Positions 37,890-50,100 of a stretch of DNA of 64,000 nt are shown here, in pieces. The stretch comes from Epiperipatus broadwayi (Eukaryota; Onychophora; Udeonychophora; Euonychophora; Peripatidae). A model generated the notes under the pieces. That model worked only from the letters and a program-made list of their open reading frames with translations, did no database searches and was not told where the DNA came from. The position numbers and the translations under genes were made by a program. The stretch spans positions 931,529 through 995,528 of the forward strand of contig JAQFVV010006509.1 in NCBI GenBank assembly GCA_028023455.1, in the 5' to 3' direction. Numbering within the stretch: position 1 is the first letter of the stretch; every line of letters begins with the position of its first letter.

Positions 37890-40062
37890 TTGTTTTGCCA
37901 TCTATAAGATAAATGATCTATATCCCATACCATTAGTACCTTTTGTTAAAAAACAAGAAGCAATACATGAATTAGAAAATTTGTGTCCTATATCCAAGAT
38001 TCCACTTGGAATAAAACTTTTAAAATCAATATTAAAAGAGAGCCATATCTCCTACTCAAATTAGAAAAAGCTCAATTTACTAAAAAGAGATTCTGTACAG
38101 AACAGGAAGTGATACTGTCATAGACTCTGTGAGGAATAATAAGAAATATAGTCCTCTGGTAGTTCAGCTAGACATCATATCTGCTTTGGATATGGTTTCA
38201 GTTGACATGCTAATTCATATTTTAGCAGATGCTGGCATATATAAAGCACTGTTTTATTTACTCACAAATTCACTATTAAATAGGCAGATCCATGTCACAT
38301 TAAATGGGAAATATTTTCAACCATTTAACCTCCAAAATCAAATCCTCAAGCATCACCATTAAGTACCTGATATTTACCACATACATTAATTCCCCGTTAA
38401 CAAAAATTAAGCAAGAATTAAGTGAAACTATGTGTCTGGTTTAAATGAAAATATTTCATGCATTGCAAACAAGAATCATGACACAGTGTTTCTGAAATAT
38501 GAAAAACAATATCCCATACTATTAAAAATATTAAATGAATATAATAGAGTGATTTCAATATGAACAAATCATCTGCATAGTCAATTTTCACAGGAAAACA
38601 TTGAATGTATACTTTAAAAAAAAACCTAGTCCATTTATTGGTCTTCCATTTTGTTTAAGTAATTTAGAAATGTATAATACTATACAAAATAAACTTAAAA
38701 TTGAAAAGATCACAAATTCTTTATCTAAGTCTTATTTATTTTCCAAAGACATCACTGATTCATATATTGATTATAACTAGGATTATATATTATTTACCTA
38801 TGGTAATATTTACTAAAGCTTTTACAACATACATATATTCTCAATATATAAGGCTAATCCAGGATAAATGGATAGTAAACATTTCATGAGGTGCCTTCAA
38901 TATACCCTAGCAGGTTTGCCACCATTAATATATTTATGGCACAAAAGACACTTATCCTAAGATCCTCATAGTCAGAAATATTTTCACAACTGAAAAAAGC
39001 AATAAAAATTACACTAACATTTAAACTCCCTCCAGTCAATGGATACTGGAAACCTCATATCAGTAATCACATTCATTCCTTTTACCCACCTATGATTAAA
39101 TTAAAAAAATTGGAAAGACTACCCAATGTTACATATTCCTACCTCAATCTTAATAACAAGCATTTAATTAAGAAATTTTAAAATTTTGGATGCTAAAGCC
39201 AAAATACTGTGACTTTTTTATTAAAGTAAACTTTGAGACCCTTTCCACATTACATTTTTACAGCCATAAAAGGCAGTTTATGAATGTAAATGATCAATGT
39301 AATATGTCATAAAAATAAAACACAGGCTCAATTTTTTTAATACCCATGTTTTAATGATATATATGATCTGCCATAATTAAGTTTTTCAATAAATCCAACT
39401 GTAATGTAAAAGCTCTCTTTAATGTCTTCACTTTGGATATTTATGCAAATATTGGATTATGCATTATCATTCTATATGAATGGTGCACTAGGTGCATTGT
39501 CATGTATAATAATAACCCTAAGAGGCACTAAGAATAAATTAGACACAATCAAAGCAAGTGAAAGAAGTTAACACCCGATAGTACCTTTCATACCACTAGG
39601 TCCCTTTTGAGACCACATTTGAGGCCTCAGCTCAATACACCTAGCTCTGAATGACAGAAGAGCAGGAAAAATTAGAATGATATATTTTGTTTGTGTTTTT
39701 TTAGTTGTTGTTCTACATTGTAAATGATTTATATATATTACTGTCATATTTAAGTTATGTTAAACATATAACAATTATCAATGTTATATTTTTTCATCTT
39801 TGTAACTGAATCATACTTTTTTGTTGTTGATAAATAACCATATTGTGTAAACATATAACAATTATTACATTGTGTAAACATATAATAATTATCAATGTAA
39901 CTTATCTTTCATCTTTGTAACTGAATATTTTTTTTATTATCAATGTAGCTAAATAACCAAATTGTAATATGTGTAAAAATATTGATGTACATTTTTTATT
40001 TTTTAATGTAACCTTTTCTTTAAAAGTTTAATAATGTGCTTTGAAAACTAATAATAATAAAA
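37890..40062 (+). mobile_element. Degraded LINE (second family) with RT motif A and C-terminus
   Basis: The frame at 38129-38359 gives NNKKYSPLVVQLDI, then SALDMVSVDMLIHILADAG, then SLLNRQIHVTLNGKYF. This is RT motif A (LDIxxAxDMVS) and the palm region preceding the VPQGS block, with no intact partner frame downstream. DNA at about 39480-39600 aligns with the C-terminal coding DNA of the minus-strand copy at 19900-20075. The 3' UTR contains a tandem repeat (ACATATAACAATTATCAATG, CATCTTTGTAACTGAAT and AAATAACCA blocks repeated between 39765 and 39960). It ends in CTAATAATAATAAAAAAAG at about 40045-40062. It has many stops and shifts. Confidence 0.7.
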
Positions 40063-41790
40063 AAAGTTATACAGTCAATCTTAGTCCTGTCACCATGTTC
40101 TTTCAAAGGGCTCCTATTTCAAATCCTAAAAATTTGAATAATTTTAATTTTTTTAAGATAAATTTCAAGTTATCAGAAAGACTGAACTTGACCAAATTAG
40201 ATAACATTCTAGTTATAAAAAAACTTCCTATGTGTGATTGATAATTTGCAAGAATTTTTTTATTATTAATTGGCAGTAAATTTTAGTATTGCTAGGCAAC
40301 AAAAAAAAATTAGTATTTAAACCCCCAAAAGACCACCCAAAATGTGTAATATCTCAGGTAAATTTAACATATATTGAACCATTTATTAACAGTTAATTAT
40401 GCTACACATATTTTCTAAGATAATTTTGGATCTACAAAAGCTTTTTCTTAAAAAAATGACATTTTAAATCATTAAAACCAATCAAAATGGCTGCCATACA
40501 ATCACATGACCAAGTAGTTGGCAACAAAACTTATTCTACCATATTATCCGCTTTATCTCATAAATAAACAAATGCCAGCATTATCAATAACAATTTCAAT
40601 GTTAGCAGTAGCAAAAATATTTCATTAATGAATAACCAAATTTGAAGTTTCAAGACAACCAATGCAAAAAACATTTAAAACCTAGATTTAAAAACACAAG
40701 ATTGTACCCCACCTCCTATGGTGTGGATGCCTGACATGCTGACAACAATTTGTCAAAATTTATTATTACCATGATGCAGAAGATATTCTGCATCATTTAA
40801 AATATTCCCTTCAAGTCCATCATTGTATCAGCCACAAATTCCAACTGCCCTGTATATCACTTTCACAGCACTTTCTGGAAATTGCATACCTTGCATGAAC
40901 TCATAGTTCCAATATCACACCAGGATATAATCTGTAATAAATACTGCACCACTTGAGAGTAACACAGTATACTCACCTCATCATTCTACTGATCCAAAGA
41001 AGTTTACAAGACCACCAACTTACCTCAAATGAACTTTAAATGCCCAGCACATGGACAGTAAAACAGCCTTGACACTTATAATGATCACCAACCAGTAAAC
41101 ACAATTTATGTACAGCAATATACCAATGGAAGACCAACTTCACTTACTCTCCCTAAATTTATTAACAATTATCACCATGTGTTTTCATGTATTTATTTTA
41201 TAATGTTTTGTAAAATTTATGTAGACCTAATTTGAAATATGTATCTTGTTATATTCTTTCAATATTATGTTCTTTATTGTAAGAAAAACTGTAAACCCTC
41301 ATTGTATATGTAATCTCATTTACCAAATTGTATTTAAAAACTTTCACATGCAACTTATGTAACACATTAACAATAAGAATGCCATAAAAACTATAATCCC
41401 TCCTACCAAAAAGGCCCAATTTATATACAATCATATATTAATCAAATACCAACTCCAACTTCACACCCCATATATGTTTTCCTTCATATTAGCATGTGCT
41501 TCAATGTATTTTTCTCAAGATCCCATTTAAAAATTATATGCAAACCTAATTTGACACATGTATCTTATTATGTAATGATTCTTCTTCTTTCTCTTACTGT
41601 AAGTCATGTTTTTTCCTATCATATACAAGATTCTAAATCTTTATTGCATAAGTAATATCATGTATTAACTTGTATCTAAAATCTTATATTGTCATATGTA
41701 ACTCTTGTAACTGCATGAGTTGTAATAAAGTTAACCATTGTAACATTATCATCAGCATCCTCATAATAATAATAATGACATTAACTGCTC
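40063..41790 (+). mobile_element. Degraded LINE-like copy with a duplicated 3' UTR
   Basis: A-rich, C-rich, T-poor + strand similar to the preceding copies. The 3' UTR occurs as two imperfect tandem copies at about 41100-41385 and 41450-41745. Shared blocks include CCTAATTTGA, TGTATCTT, and CATATGTAACTCTTGTAAC/CATGCAACTTATGTAAC. The second copy ends GTAATAAAGTTAACC, then (AAT)n near 41765-41780. No RT motif was recognised. Confidence 0.45.
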
Positions 41791-42022
41791 ATACTTTTTT
41801 TTATACAGAATGCAATAAAAGTAATGTGTTATTATACACAAAAAATAGAGGTTTTTATTTATATGCATTAAATAAAGCTTAGTGCTTTTAAGAATTTATG
41901 TCATTCTCTTGTTCATAGCAAAATAAATATGAGAATGCTATAAGTTCTCAAAAGTGCAGTCATATTTAATGTATATAAATAGCAAGCCTTTCTATAGCTG
42001 TGAATAAGTGTGCTTATTACAT

Positions 42023-42023
<1 letters not shown>

Positions 42024-42101
<78 letters not shown>

Positions 42102-42141
42102 TAATAATAATAATAATAGTAGTAGTAGTAGTAGTAGTAGT
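42024..42141. repeat. (AAT)n(AGT)n microsatellite
   Basis: About 30 AAT units with one AAC, then about eight AGT units. It lies just beyond the 3' end of the minus-strand RTE fragment. The poly-Leu minus-strand frame is an artefact. Confidence 0.95.
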
Positions 42142-42199
42142 ATAGATAATAAATTTGTTAATTAAAATATGCAGTCTGTATATTCATTTTGCATATGAA

Positions 42200-42560
42200 T
42201 ATACATAATCATCATATTCAATTATTATCAGTCTATATGGCAGTTTGAAGATCTTTTTCCTAGCATCTCCACATCACTCCTGTAAACTGACTTATTTCAT
42301 CCATTTATCTCAAATTTGGTCTCTTTCTAAATCTTTAAAATTATTTGGAATATAGTTTAAACCTTCTACTATCCACTTATCCTCATCTTTGCTAGTGATA
42401 TGCTTAGACCAACTCAATTTTTGCCTCTTAATTGCTTCAATGATATCAATAATATCTGTTTGCCTTTTTTCCCCATATACTTAACTTTCAATCTTTTCTA
42501 ATTTCTCAACATACATCTCTTTACATTTGTATGGCTCTTTTTTAAAGTGCAAATATTTCC
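42200..42560 (-). mobile_element. RTE 3'-end fragment, minus strand (copy E)
   Basis: Minus-strand translation aligns with the RTE C-terminus of copy A: CKEMYVEKLEKIES, RQTDIIDIIEAIKRQKLSWS and DKWIVEGLNYIPNNF, against MERCMLGVTRRNRK, LIEKIKRLKWSWAG and NRWTIEILNWIPRDC. It ends in GACTGATAATAATTGAATATG, the counterpart of the RTE end, before the AGT/AAT run. It carries several stops and is more diverged than copies A, B and F, so it may be another RTE subfamily. Confidence 0.7.
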
Positions 42561-42619
42561 CTATACACACTTTAAACATATGAATAAAGATATCCACAGG
42601 ATATATTTCTGATTGAACT

Positions 42620-43475
42620 AGCTCTCTTCAGTTGGTTCAGATCTTAATCTCTCATGTCTTAAATGTGAATGGGCATATCTAAGTTATTATGCATGGAAAA
42701 AGATGATGAAGTTAGATATCATATAGTTGAATTTAATAAAAGTAGATTAATTTTTGATTAAGGTTAAATACTTGTATGTGGACTAAAAATGATATGATAA
42801 TCTCTAAGCTTATAAGTGAATAGTTATCAGATGAAATTAAAAAAGTAGGTCTAAAAGTAAATATTAAAAAGACTAAAATAATGTTCAATAGATTTTTTTC
42901 AAAAGTTGAAAATAATGATGAGTTACAAAAAGTTATTAACCAAAAATACTTTGGTCAAATTATTACCACAGATGTAAACATACTGAATGGAATAATTAAA
43001 CTTGGCTGGAATGTTTTTCGTAGAAATAACTTAATATTAAAAGGAAATATGCCAATGTATTTGAAAGAAAAGATTTTAATGTATGTATGTTATTAGTTTT
43101 TACTTTCAGATCTGAGACTTGAACAGTTAAACAAAAGAGTAATACAGATACTTCAGATTACTCAAAGAAGTATGAAAAATGCATGTTAGGAGTAAAAAAA
43201 GAGATCAAAATTAAAATACATGGGTATAATAACAAACAGTGACTGAAGTGAAGTTGGGCTGAACATATTATTAAAAGAGATAATATATGGAGAGTCAAAA
43301 TCTTAAGGTGGTTTCAAGAAATTGTAAACGACATAAAAATAATTGAATGTGAGATGGACGAATGAAATAAGAAAGTGTGCTAGTGTGATGTAAAAAAGAG
43401 AGGCTAGAGAGATTTGGAGACACCTTTATCCTGCAGTATATTGTTACTGGTTGAAAATGATGATGATGAATAATC
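42620..43475 (+). mobile_element. RTE 3' fragment (copy D)
   Basis: From about 42800 the DNA follows copy A: KKVGLKVNIKKTKIMFNRFF, then NNLILKGNMPMYLK, then the basic C-terminus near 43340, ending CTGCAGTATATTGTTACTGG and (TGA)n at about 43455-43470. An upstream piece (DDEVRYHIVEF near 42705) resembles the RTE endonuclease block RGHRLVEF and may be a second RTE relic joined by deletion. It has multiple stops. It lies head to head with copy E. Confidence 0.8.
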
Positions 43476-43479
43476 ATTA

Positions 43480-46250
43480 ATGTGTCTATCTAGAGTGGAT
43501 ATTATCAAATATGTGAGTGCAAAATTTGGTATTTGTTAATTATAGTAATTACATATATACACTTAGGTGTGTGAATATTTAATTTATTTACACAGAAATG
43601 TTTTTGTTATAATAACACGTAATAGATTTGCACATAAAGCGTTGTGTGAGGAATTATATGCTATAATATTACGGTTCTAGTTAATCAACAAAGTTGATTA
43701 TTTGAAAAAAAAAAAAAAAACGTGATAGTAAATTGATAATAGATTATTCTTAAAAAAAAAAAAAAAAAGCTCTATGCACACATAAACTAATAAACGATAA
43801 CATACATGTATTTATATATAACACATAAACGTACGTGTGTGTTCATATTTTACAAGTATAAATAAATAATGATAGAAGCTAGCAGATATTTGCGATTATA
43901 TAATAGATTATTGGCTGTTATAATAAAAGCACTGGCGATATGATTAATAGCCAGATAAATTAGTAAAATAGCCACTGGCAAATTTAACTTCCTTTGCTTC
44001 TATAAATAGTTTTAAAATTGTCGACCCCATTAAATATTTCTGCCAAAACCAGAATAAACCCTCTTCTACCTCACATGTATGTACAAGGCATAAAGTTGTA
44101 ACAGATTATAAACAAATCAATAGCTTGTAATTAAAACTTGATAATTTCTACATAGTATTTAATATATTCGGGAATAAAAGAATTATTTTAATAATGTGAG
44201 AAAGCCTAAAGCTTGTGTGCCGCCAAGTAGATTGTTTTTCATAGGTGGCTGAATCAAAAAATTTTGAAAACGCTTTTATTTAAAACAAAATTGTGGGAAA
44301 TCACATCGCAATATAATGTTGTTGCATCGTTTTTTTTCTTAACTGCCTTTCTTTTGAAATACAGTATTTCTTCTCAGACTATGAGCCCAGAAGCATCAAG
44401 ATTAATGTATGGAATAGTAACTAGTATAGTTCCATCTACAGATTTCTAAAAGCTGCCAGCTGCTAGGAGCATGCCAGTTGCATGACCCCCAATTCTGACA
44501 AGTTTCTATGAGCGAACTTTCAAAACCTGTAGTAATTGGCTACCAGGAGTCTGGAAAAAAATAAGGACAAATACCACAAACAAATAGGTGTTTCCCACAA
44601 GAAGCAGCTAAACAGCTGATTGATATTTTGTTGCCAAGGCAACACCTGTGGATTAAGCAATATATATATATAGTATTTTACAATCAAATTACATAAAATT
44701 AAATAGATTTTTTTTTTCCTCCACATTTTGGTTGTAGATAACTTTTTAAAATAATTTTATTGTAATTAAATAATTTAAAATTCTCCAAAATGAAATTCAG
44801 TAAAAAAAAAAAAAAATAAAAGTTGTGATAATGAAAATATCATATGGTTATAAAAAAAAAGCATTAAAAAGCCCATATATATATATGGAATAGAAAAAGA
44901 ATAAAACTAATTTAGTAGAAACAAGTTCAATGAAAATAAATGCAATGAGATTTGAACACATGATCCATGTTTTTTTTTTTAATATTATCAAGTATGCTTG
45001 AATTTAATCTTATTGCAATTTCAACAGGATAGTACATACATACATACATATACACTGCATATATATTAAAGAAGTATGCTTATAACCTTTTAATCAATAT
45101 ATACTTTAATAACATGATTTAAAAATATCTCAAACAGATAAATGACCATCAAGAAGCATTTTATGATGATCAGAACTTTTCTGTTGTCTCACATCACAAA
45201 CTGCCTAAATTTTCATTCTCTTTGCTCAAAATTTATTAATATAAAATTATTGCAAAGTATTACAAAGGTGTCAAACTTCCAGCACTCCTAACTGTGACTC
45301 TATCTTCCACAGATAAATATTTTAATGATTATTATTAAAGTATTTTTTAGGCTTGACATCTGAGAAGAATATGATATTTTTTAGATTAAATTATAGTATT
45401 TTGATTTGATAAATATTGATTAGATATTGAGTGAAGTCAAGTGAGACGCTGTGATTTAGGCCAAGCGAAGATTGCCCATTCAACAATAAATGTATTTTGG
45501 AAAAATTATTTATCCTTTTCTGGTAGCTTGTTCATGTATTTAAAGTATATGTGATAACATAGAAAGTTATAAATATATTTAAGATATTAATACTCAAAAA
45601 ATGAAGATATGAAATAAAATTAATTATTCAATATAATTTTATTTAATAATTATAGGTATATTAATATTTAATTAAAATTCGGTGTCTATTTGGGATAAAA
45701 TGATATGCTAATTTCTATCCAAATAATAATTAGTAATAATCATTAAGATATTTATCTAGAGTAGATATGATCAGAGTTGTGAGTGCCAGAAATTTGGCAC
45801 ACTTAGATTAAATTATATACAGTATATATATATAATCGTATTGAACTTTGAACTTTTAAATAAATATAATGTATATACAAAGTCGGGATTAGGGCTAGTT
45901 ATAAAGAGAAATAGGGCAACACTTTTAAATATAAAAAACAGCAAACATTGTATAATAAATACATTAGAAGATCTTAATTTAGAACTACTTGTAGATAAGA
46001 AATAAAGTTTAACTTAACAAAAATTATTGGATGGCAAAAGTAATATATTATACAGGAAAATCACAAAGTTTTATTTATTTATTTTTTTAAAAAAGAGAAA
46101 ATATTGAGTTATGATAACAACATGATGTTGAATTAATTTGAGACTGAGTATAATATATACTTTCTATTTTTAGAATTTGTAGTTATTTCAATAAAAACCA
46201 AACAATATTAAAAATTATTTTGTGCTATGGAATTTGCAATCTTATTATAA
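43480..46250. other. Intergenic DNA with a less AT-rich patch at 44190-44660
   Basis: No gene recognised. Two A runs (43706-43721 and 43753-43768) are present. 44190-44660 is less AT-rich and contains GTTGCCAAGGCAAC, described separately. TA and ATAC runs occur near 44663, 45033 and 45825. Confidence 0.5.
44630..44643. promoter_or_regulatory. Candidate RFX X-box (GTTGCCAAGGCAAC)
   Basis: A 14-bp motif whose half-sites are exact inverted repeats. It differs from the consensus RFX X-box GTTGCCATGGCAAC at one central base. RFX factors regulate ciliary genes, but no gene is visible nearby, so function is unproven. Confidence 0.3.
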
Positions 46251-46256
46251 TGCTTA

Positions 46257-47730
46257 TCTTTTTTTTTTTTTTTATAACATATAGAATGTTTTATTCAGAA
46301 ATTTGGTTACAGCATATGATAACAGTTAAACATAAAATATATTACTTGAAAATCAGGGGGATGAATGTTTAATATTGATATCTTGCTTGACAGTGGCCAA
46401 AATAACAGCATATCAGTAAGGAACGAATCTGGAAAAGTATCTTGTTGATAGGTGACCATCCTTGCATGTCTTTTACAGTTCAATGATAGCTCTAACTCTT
46501 TTTCCATGCTTTGTATGACCAAATTCACCCTTCATATTGGAGGTTATTTCCATAAAACTCAGGGTCTGGGCAATAATAATGAAGAGCAAGGTGAGTCATC
46601 ACAAAGGGATGCAGGCCATTCAGCCTCAAATCACTCTCCAGGGTAGGAGCTTTTTATTCAGGAGTGAAAGGAATCAGCTTTTGGGGTCAAATCAATAACC
46701 TCCATGTAGAATCGTAGATGTAAGAGGGGCCAAATTCTGGTCTCTTTTTTGAATTTTTCCATTTTGTTAGTATATAGCTTGAGTGGACACTTCAGTGCAT
46801 GATTAAAGATGAGCCATCATCATGTGTAGCATAGTGAGAACAGGACAAATGTTGTTAATTGTATCTCTGGGATGGATCCACATAGTATATTGTCAATGAG
46901 AGTCGACAGAGAAGATGTATTGTTATTTAATATGGAGGCTATAAGGACTCTGTAGAGGTGAAGGAAAACACAGTGGCAGAGAAGGTGAAGAGAAGTTTCA
47001 TACTTTCTGAGGCATAGTGAGCAAGTGGACTCTATGTTTGAGAATCCTCAGCAATGCACCAGAAAGTGTTTAGTAGGCAAGGCATTAATATTTATCTTCA
47101 TCAGAAAATCAAAATATTTGGGTTCAAGGAACCATCACTTAAATTTCTTGATTAGCAGATGGTTGTTAAGCCTGAGGAGAGTTGATCCTGCAGAAACATC
47201 AGGATTAAGGATGTAGTATGCATCCTAGAACTTGGATTTTCATAGAGGACAATTTGTAGGAAGCATAGTATGTTTTGAGATAGGACATGTGAAGGTTGCC
47301 AACCAATCAGTTCTAATAGGGAGAGGCTTATCTATGGGAGTGACCTCCCTGGAGAGTGAGTAGTTGGGATACTGCAGATACAATCTGTAGAAAGAATTGT
47401 AGGAACATTGAAATATAAAAGTATCTATGAAATGTAGGAATAATTCATTGAGTTTTGTATGTTTCTGTAGATTTCTCAAGCTTATGGTTGCACTTTTGCC
47501 CCCTCTAATCAGATCAGTGTATATTTTGTGTATTTTCCTGATAAAGACTTTGGTAAAATTGACTACTGGGGTAAAATAAGATATTCTAGGAAATATTAGT
47601 ATATTGATAAGGGAGGACATGGTGAACATGGACATGTAAACTTTGGATAGGGAGGATGTGATTCTCTGTGTGGATTGAAGTAGCTTTCCTTGGATAGATC
47701 TCCTCATGGCAGAAGTGGATTATCTAAGGA
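46257..47730 (-). mobile_element. L1/Tx1-like LINE 3' part with CCHC motif and poly(A) tail
   Basis: The 155-codon frame at 47240-47707 carries the region after the RT active site: GKLLQSTQRITSSLSKVYM, ILIFPRISYFTPVVNFTK and DLIRGGKSATISLRNLQ. These match the L1/Tx1 pattern of KW, ILPKxLY and FIWxGKxxRIS blocks. Further 3', in another frame around 46985-47150, FLMKININALPTKHFLVHC is followed, after one stop, by STCSLCLRKYETSLHLLCHC. That is the C-x2-C-x8-H-x4-C motif found at the C-terminus of L1/Tx1-clade proteins. On the minus strand the element ends with GAATAAAAC (46291-46299) and a poly(A) run at 46257-46274. It is 5' truncated near 47730, so the endonuclease and RT active site are absent. 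It has several stops and shifts and is not functional. Confidence 0.78.
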
Positions 47731-48352
47731 AAAAACAAGCTTTTATTTTTTATTGGATAGTGTTGAATATTGATTAATAAAAAAATTTTGGTTGGAAAAC
47801 TTAATATTTATGTTGTATGAATACTAAACTGTTGTTCAGTAGTGAAATAATAACAGTAATTCTATAAATTGAATGGCTTATTAGATGAAATATAAAAAAA
47901 AATGTATAAAAACATTTTGATACATCCATGCTCATAAAAAGTTAAAAATTATACTATAATTAAGAGTCAGAATGTAATAAAATTCTTATTATATGAGAAA
48001 TTTCTAGTACATTTTTGAATTGATCATAGATTAGTAAGCTTTAAGTTGAAATGATAGTTATATTTCTCATATATAAATTTCAATTAAATGTTAGACACTA
48101 AAATTTCCAGTATAATTTTTCCAGCTAGTCATTTGACTTAGAGTGGGAATAAAAATGAGCTGCTTTAAATTCAATAAACCCCAACAAAGAGATTCTATAG
48201 GTTAATGGAGAAAACATGTTTAGGAGGATTGTCAATCAGTAATAATTGACACTTTCCTTACCATCAAAAGACAGTTATTTTTGTTTACTTTGGTATAATC
48301 TTTTAATTTCCATTCTTTATCTAATTAAAAAACAATAAAGAAATATAATTCA

Positions 48353-48414
<62 letters not shown>

Positions 48415-49690
48415 CAGCTTTTACATAATGCTGTGAAAACAAATGTCATTATTGTTAAAGAACAATGTGGGACATTTAAAATAAAAATTGTTGTTAATTA
48501 AGGACTTGGATTTTTGTGACAGCAGTCCTGAGATAGCTTTGTAAAATAAATAACAAATGAAGATATATGTTTGTTAGTGAAGTTTTTAATTTGAATTATT
48601 AAAAGCAATAACAAGAACCTCATCTTTTAAGCTTTAAGTATATCAAAGATTATGCTATTTTTGCAAATTAAATGATAATTTAAACAATGTTCTTAATGAT
48701 TTGAATGCAAAATATACATTATTTGATAAAATTTCAAATTACTTTCACCATTAATAAATATGTAAGAGTTAATACGCTTGATGCATATAGTGAAATACTA
48801 TATGCGTCAAGCATATAATCTGATAAAGAAATTACCGTTCAAAAACTCAGATATTTTTTCAGTGAGTATTTTTAAAAATAGTAACTTTTAGATTAGATGG
48901 TCATCAACCTGAAAATTTGGATGAAATATGAGACTACATTATGCTGTTGCACTGAATAAATGAAAAGTATATATAGTCAATGATATAGAAAAATATCTAG
49001 GACAAATATATATGGAAATGTCAGTTGCCTCTCTCCCTATAGAATTTGATTTAATCTGAGGAGACTTCATTTGACCATATAAAAGCTAAGTTTTTATATA
49101 TATTATTCAAAATTTTCAACATAAGCTATAAATATATTAACTACAATCTCAAAATCATAATTTTTGGCATAAATTAATTACAATTTTACATAATGACTCA
49201 CAGAAAGATCTGAATTGAGTTTTTATTCATTAAATCAATAATGTAAATATAATATTCACACACACACACACAATATCAGTACTTTTATATAATAATTTCA
49301 ATTATCATTGAATCTCAATAATATTAAAAAAAAAATTATAAATTATGATAAAAAAATTATTTTCTATCATTCAATTTTTTTAACAATGACATTATAAACA
49401 TTAATAAGTTTTTAGTTACTTTTGTACTCAGTCAGCTTTCTGCAATTTTTTTTAAACAAATTAGTTGATGTTTATAATTTAATTGCAAGAAATTTTTCTT
49501 TAAAGAAAAGCCAGTGGTGCAAAGTGTTATAATTTTAGAACAGTTATCTAATTTCATCTGCAGCTAAAATATTGCTAAAAATGCTAAAATAGGCATAATT
49601 ATAACAGTTTATATCTGCATATTAGTTTGAATTTGGATAGAGCAGAAACATTAGAATGTAATTGGGGTGATAAACTCTAGCATTGAGATA
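47731..49690. other. AT-rich intergenic stretch with a TA run and a hairpin
   Basis: Contains a (TA)n run at 48353-48415 and a 16-bp-arm hairpin at 48776-48812. No gene recognised. Confidence 0.5.
48776..48812. repeat. Short strong hairpin
   Basis: GCTTGATGCATATAGT pairs with ACTATATGCGTCAAGC with one G-T mismatch around a 5-base loop (GAAAT). It is unusually regular for this background and no adjacent gene explains it. Confidence 0.7.
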
Positions 49691-49699
49691 TATATATAT

Positions 49700-50100
49700 A
49701 AGGAAAAAATAATTAATTTTTGTTTCATTGATCTTGAAAGAGCATATAATAAAGCAAATTGAATTATTTGTTTAATATTTTAAAAAAGATAGTAATGATT
49801 GAAGAGATAACTTATTAATTCTCAACCAAAGGTTAATTCATTTACCAAAAATTTATATATAAAAATTACCAATGCAAAAAAATAATAATCTTGATATCGC
49901 ATCAAGAGTGATAATTTCATGATCTATAAGCATCTTTCAACAAATGATTGAAGATCCATCTAGTAACATTTCAATTTAAAGTGTAAACTCCTTTGTTTTG
50001 TGTTTTTTTTTTGTGTACCAAACTTTAGACGATTTAGATATTAAAGCATAAAAGAATTATGAGACAGTCTTTTTAAATATTAATCTTTTAAATGTCACAG
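49700..50100 (+). pseudogene. Relic of an RTE-like reverse transcriptase
   Basis: FIDLERAYNKAN at about 49725-49760 matches RT motif A of RTE-type LINEs (FVDLEKAYDRV). Downstream, SRVIIS with FQQMIEDPSSNISI (about 49903-49977) is compatible with the GVRQG and LFNxxIE block. LDDLDIKA near 50027-50051 resembles the YADDIDIIG motif C. Order and spacing fit one RT domain, but every segment is interrupted by stops. Confidence 0.5.

Noticed and set aside
42620-42790. Clear RTE endonuclease domain in front of copy D
   Set aside because: Only a short DDEVRYHIVEF-like match; too weak to call as a separate feature.
46452-47216. + strand frames of 63-64 codons over the L1-like element
   Set aside because: Antisense shadows of the minus-strand LINE.
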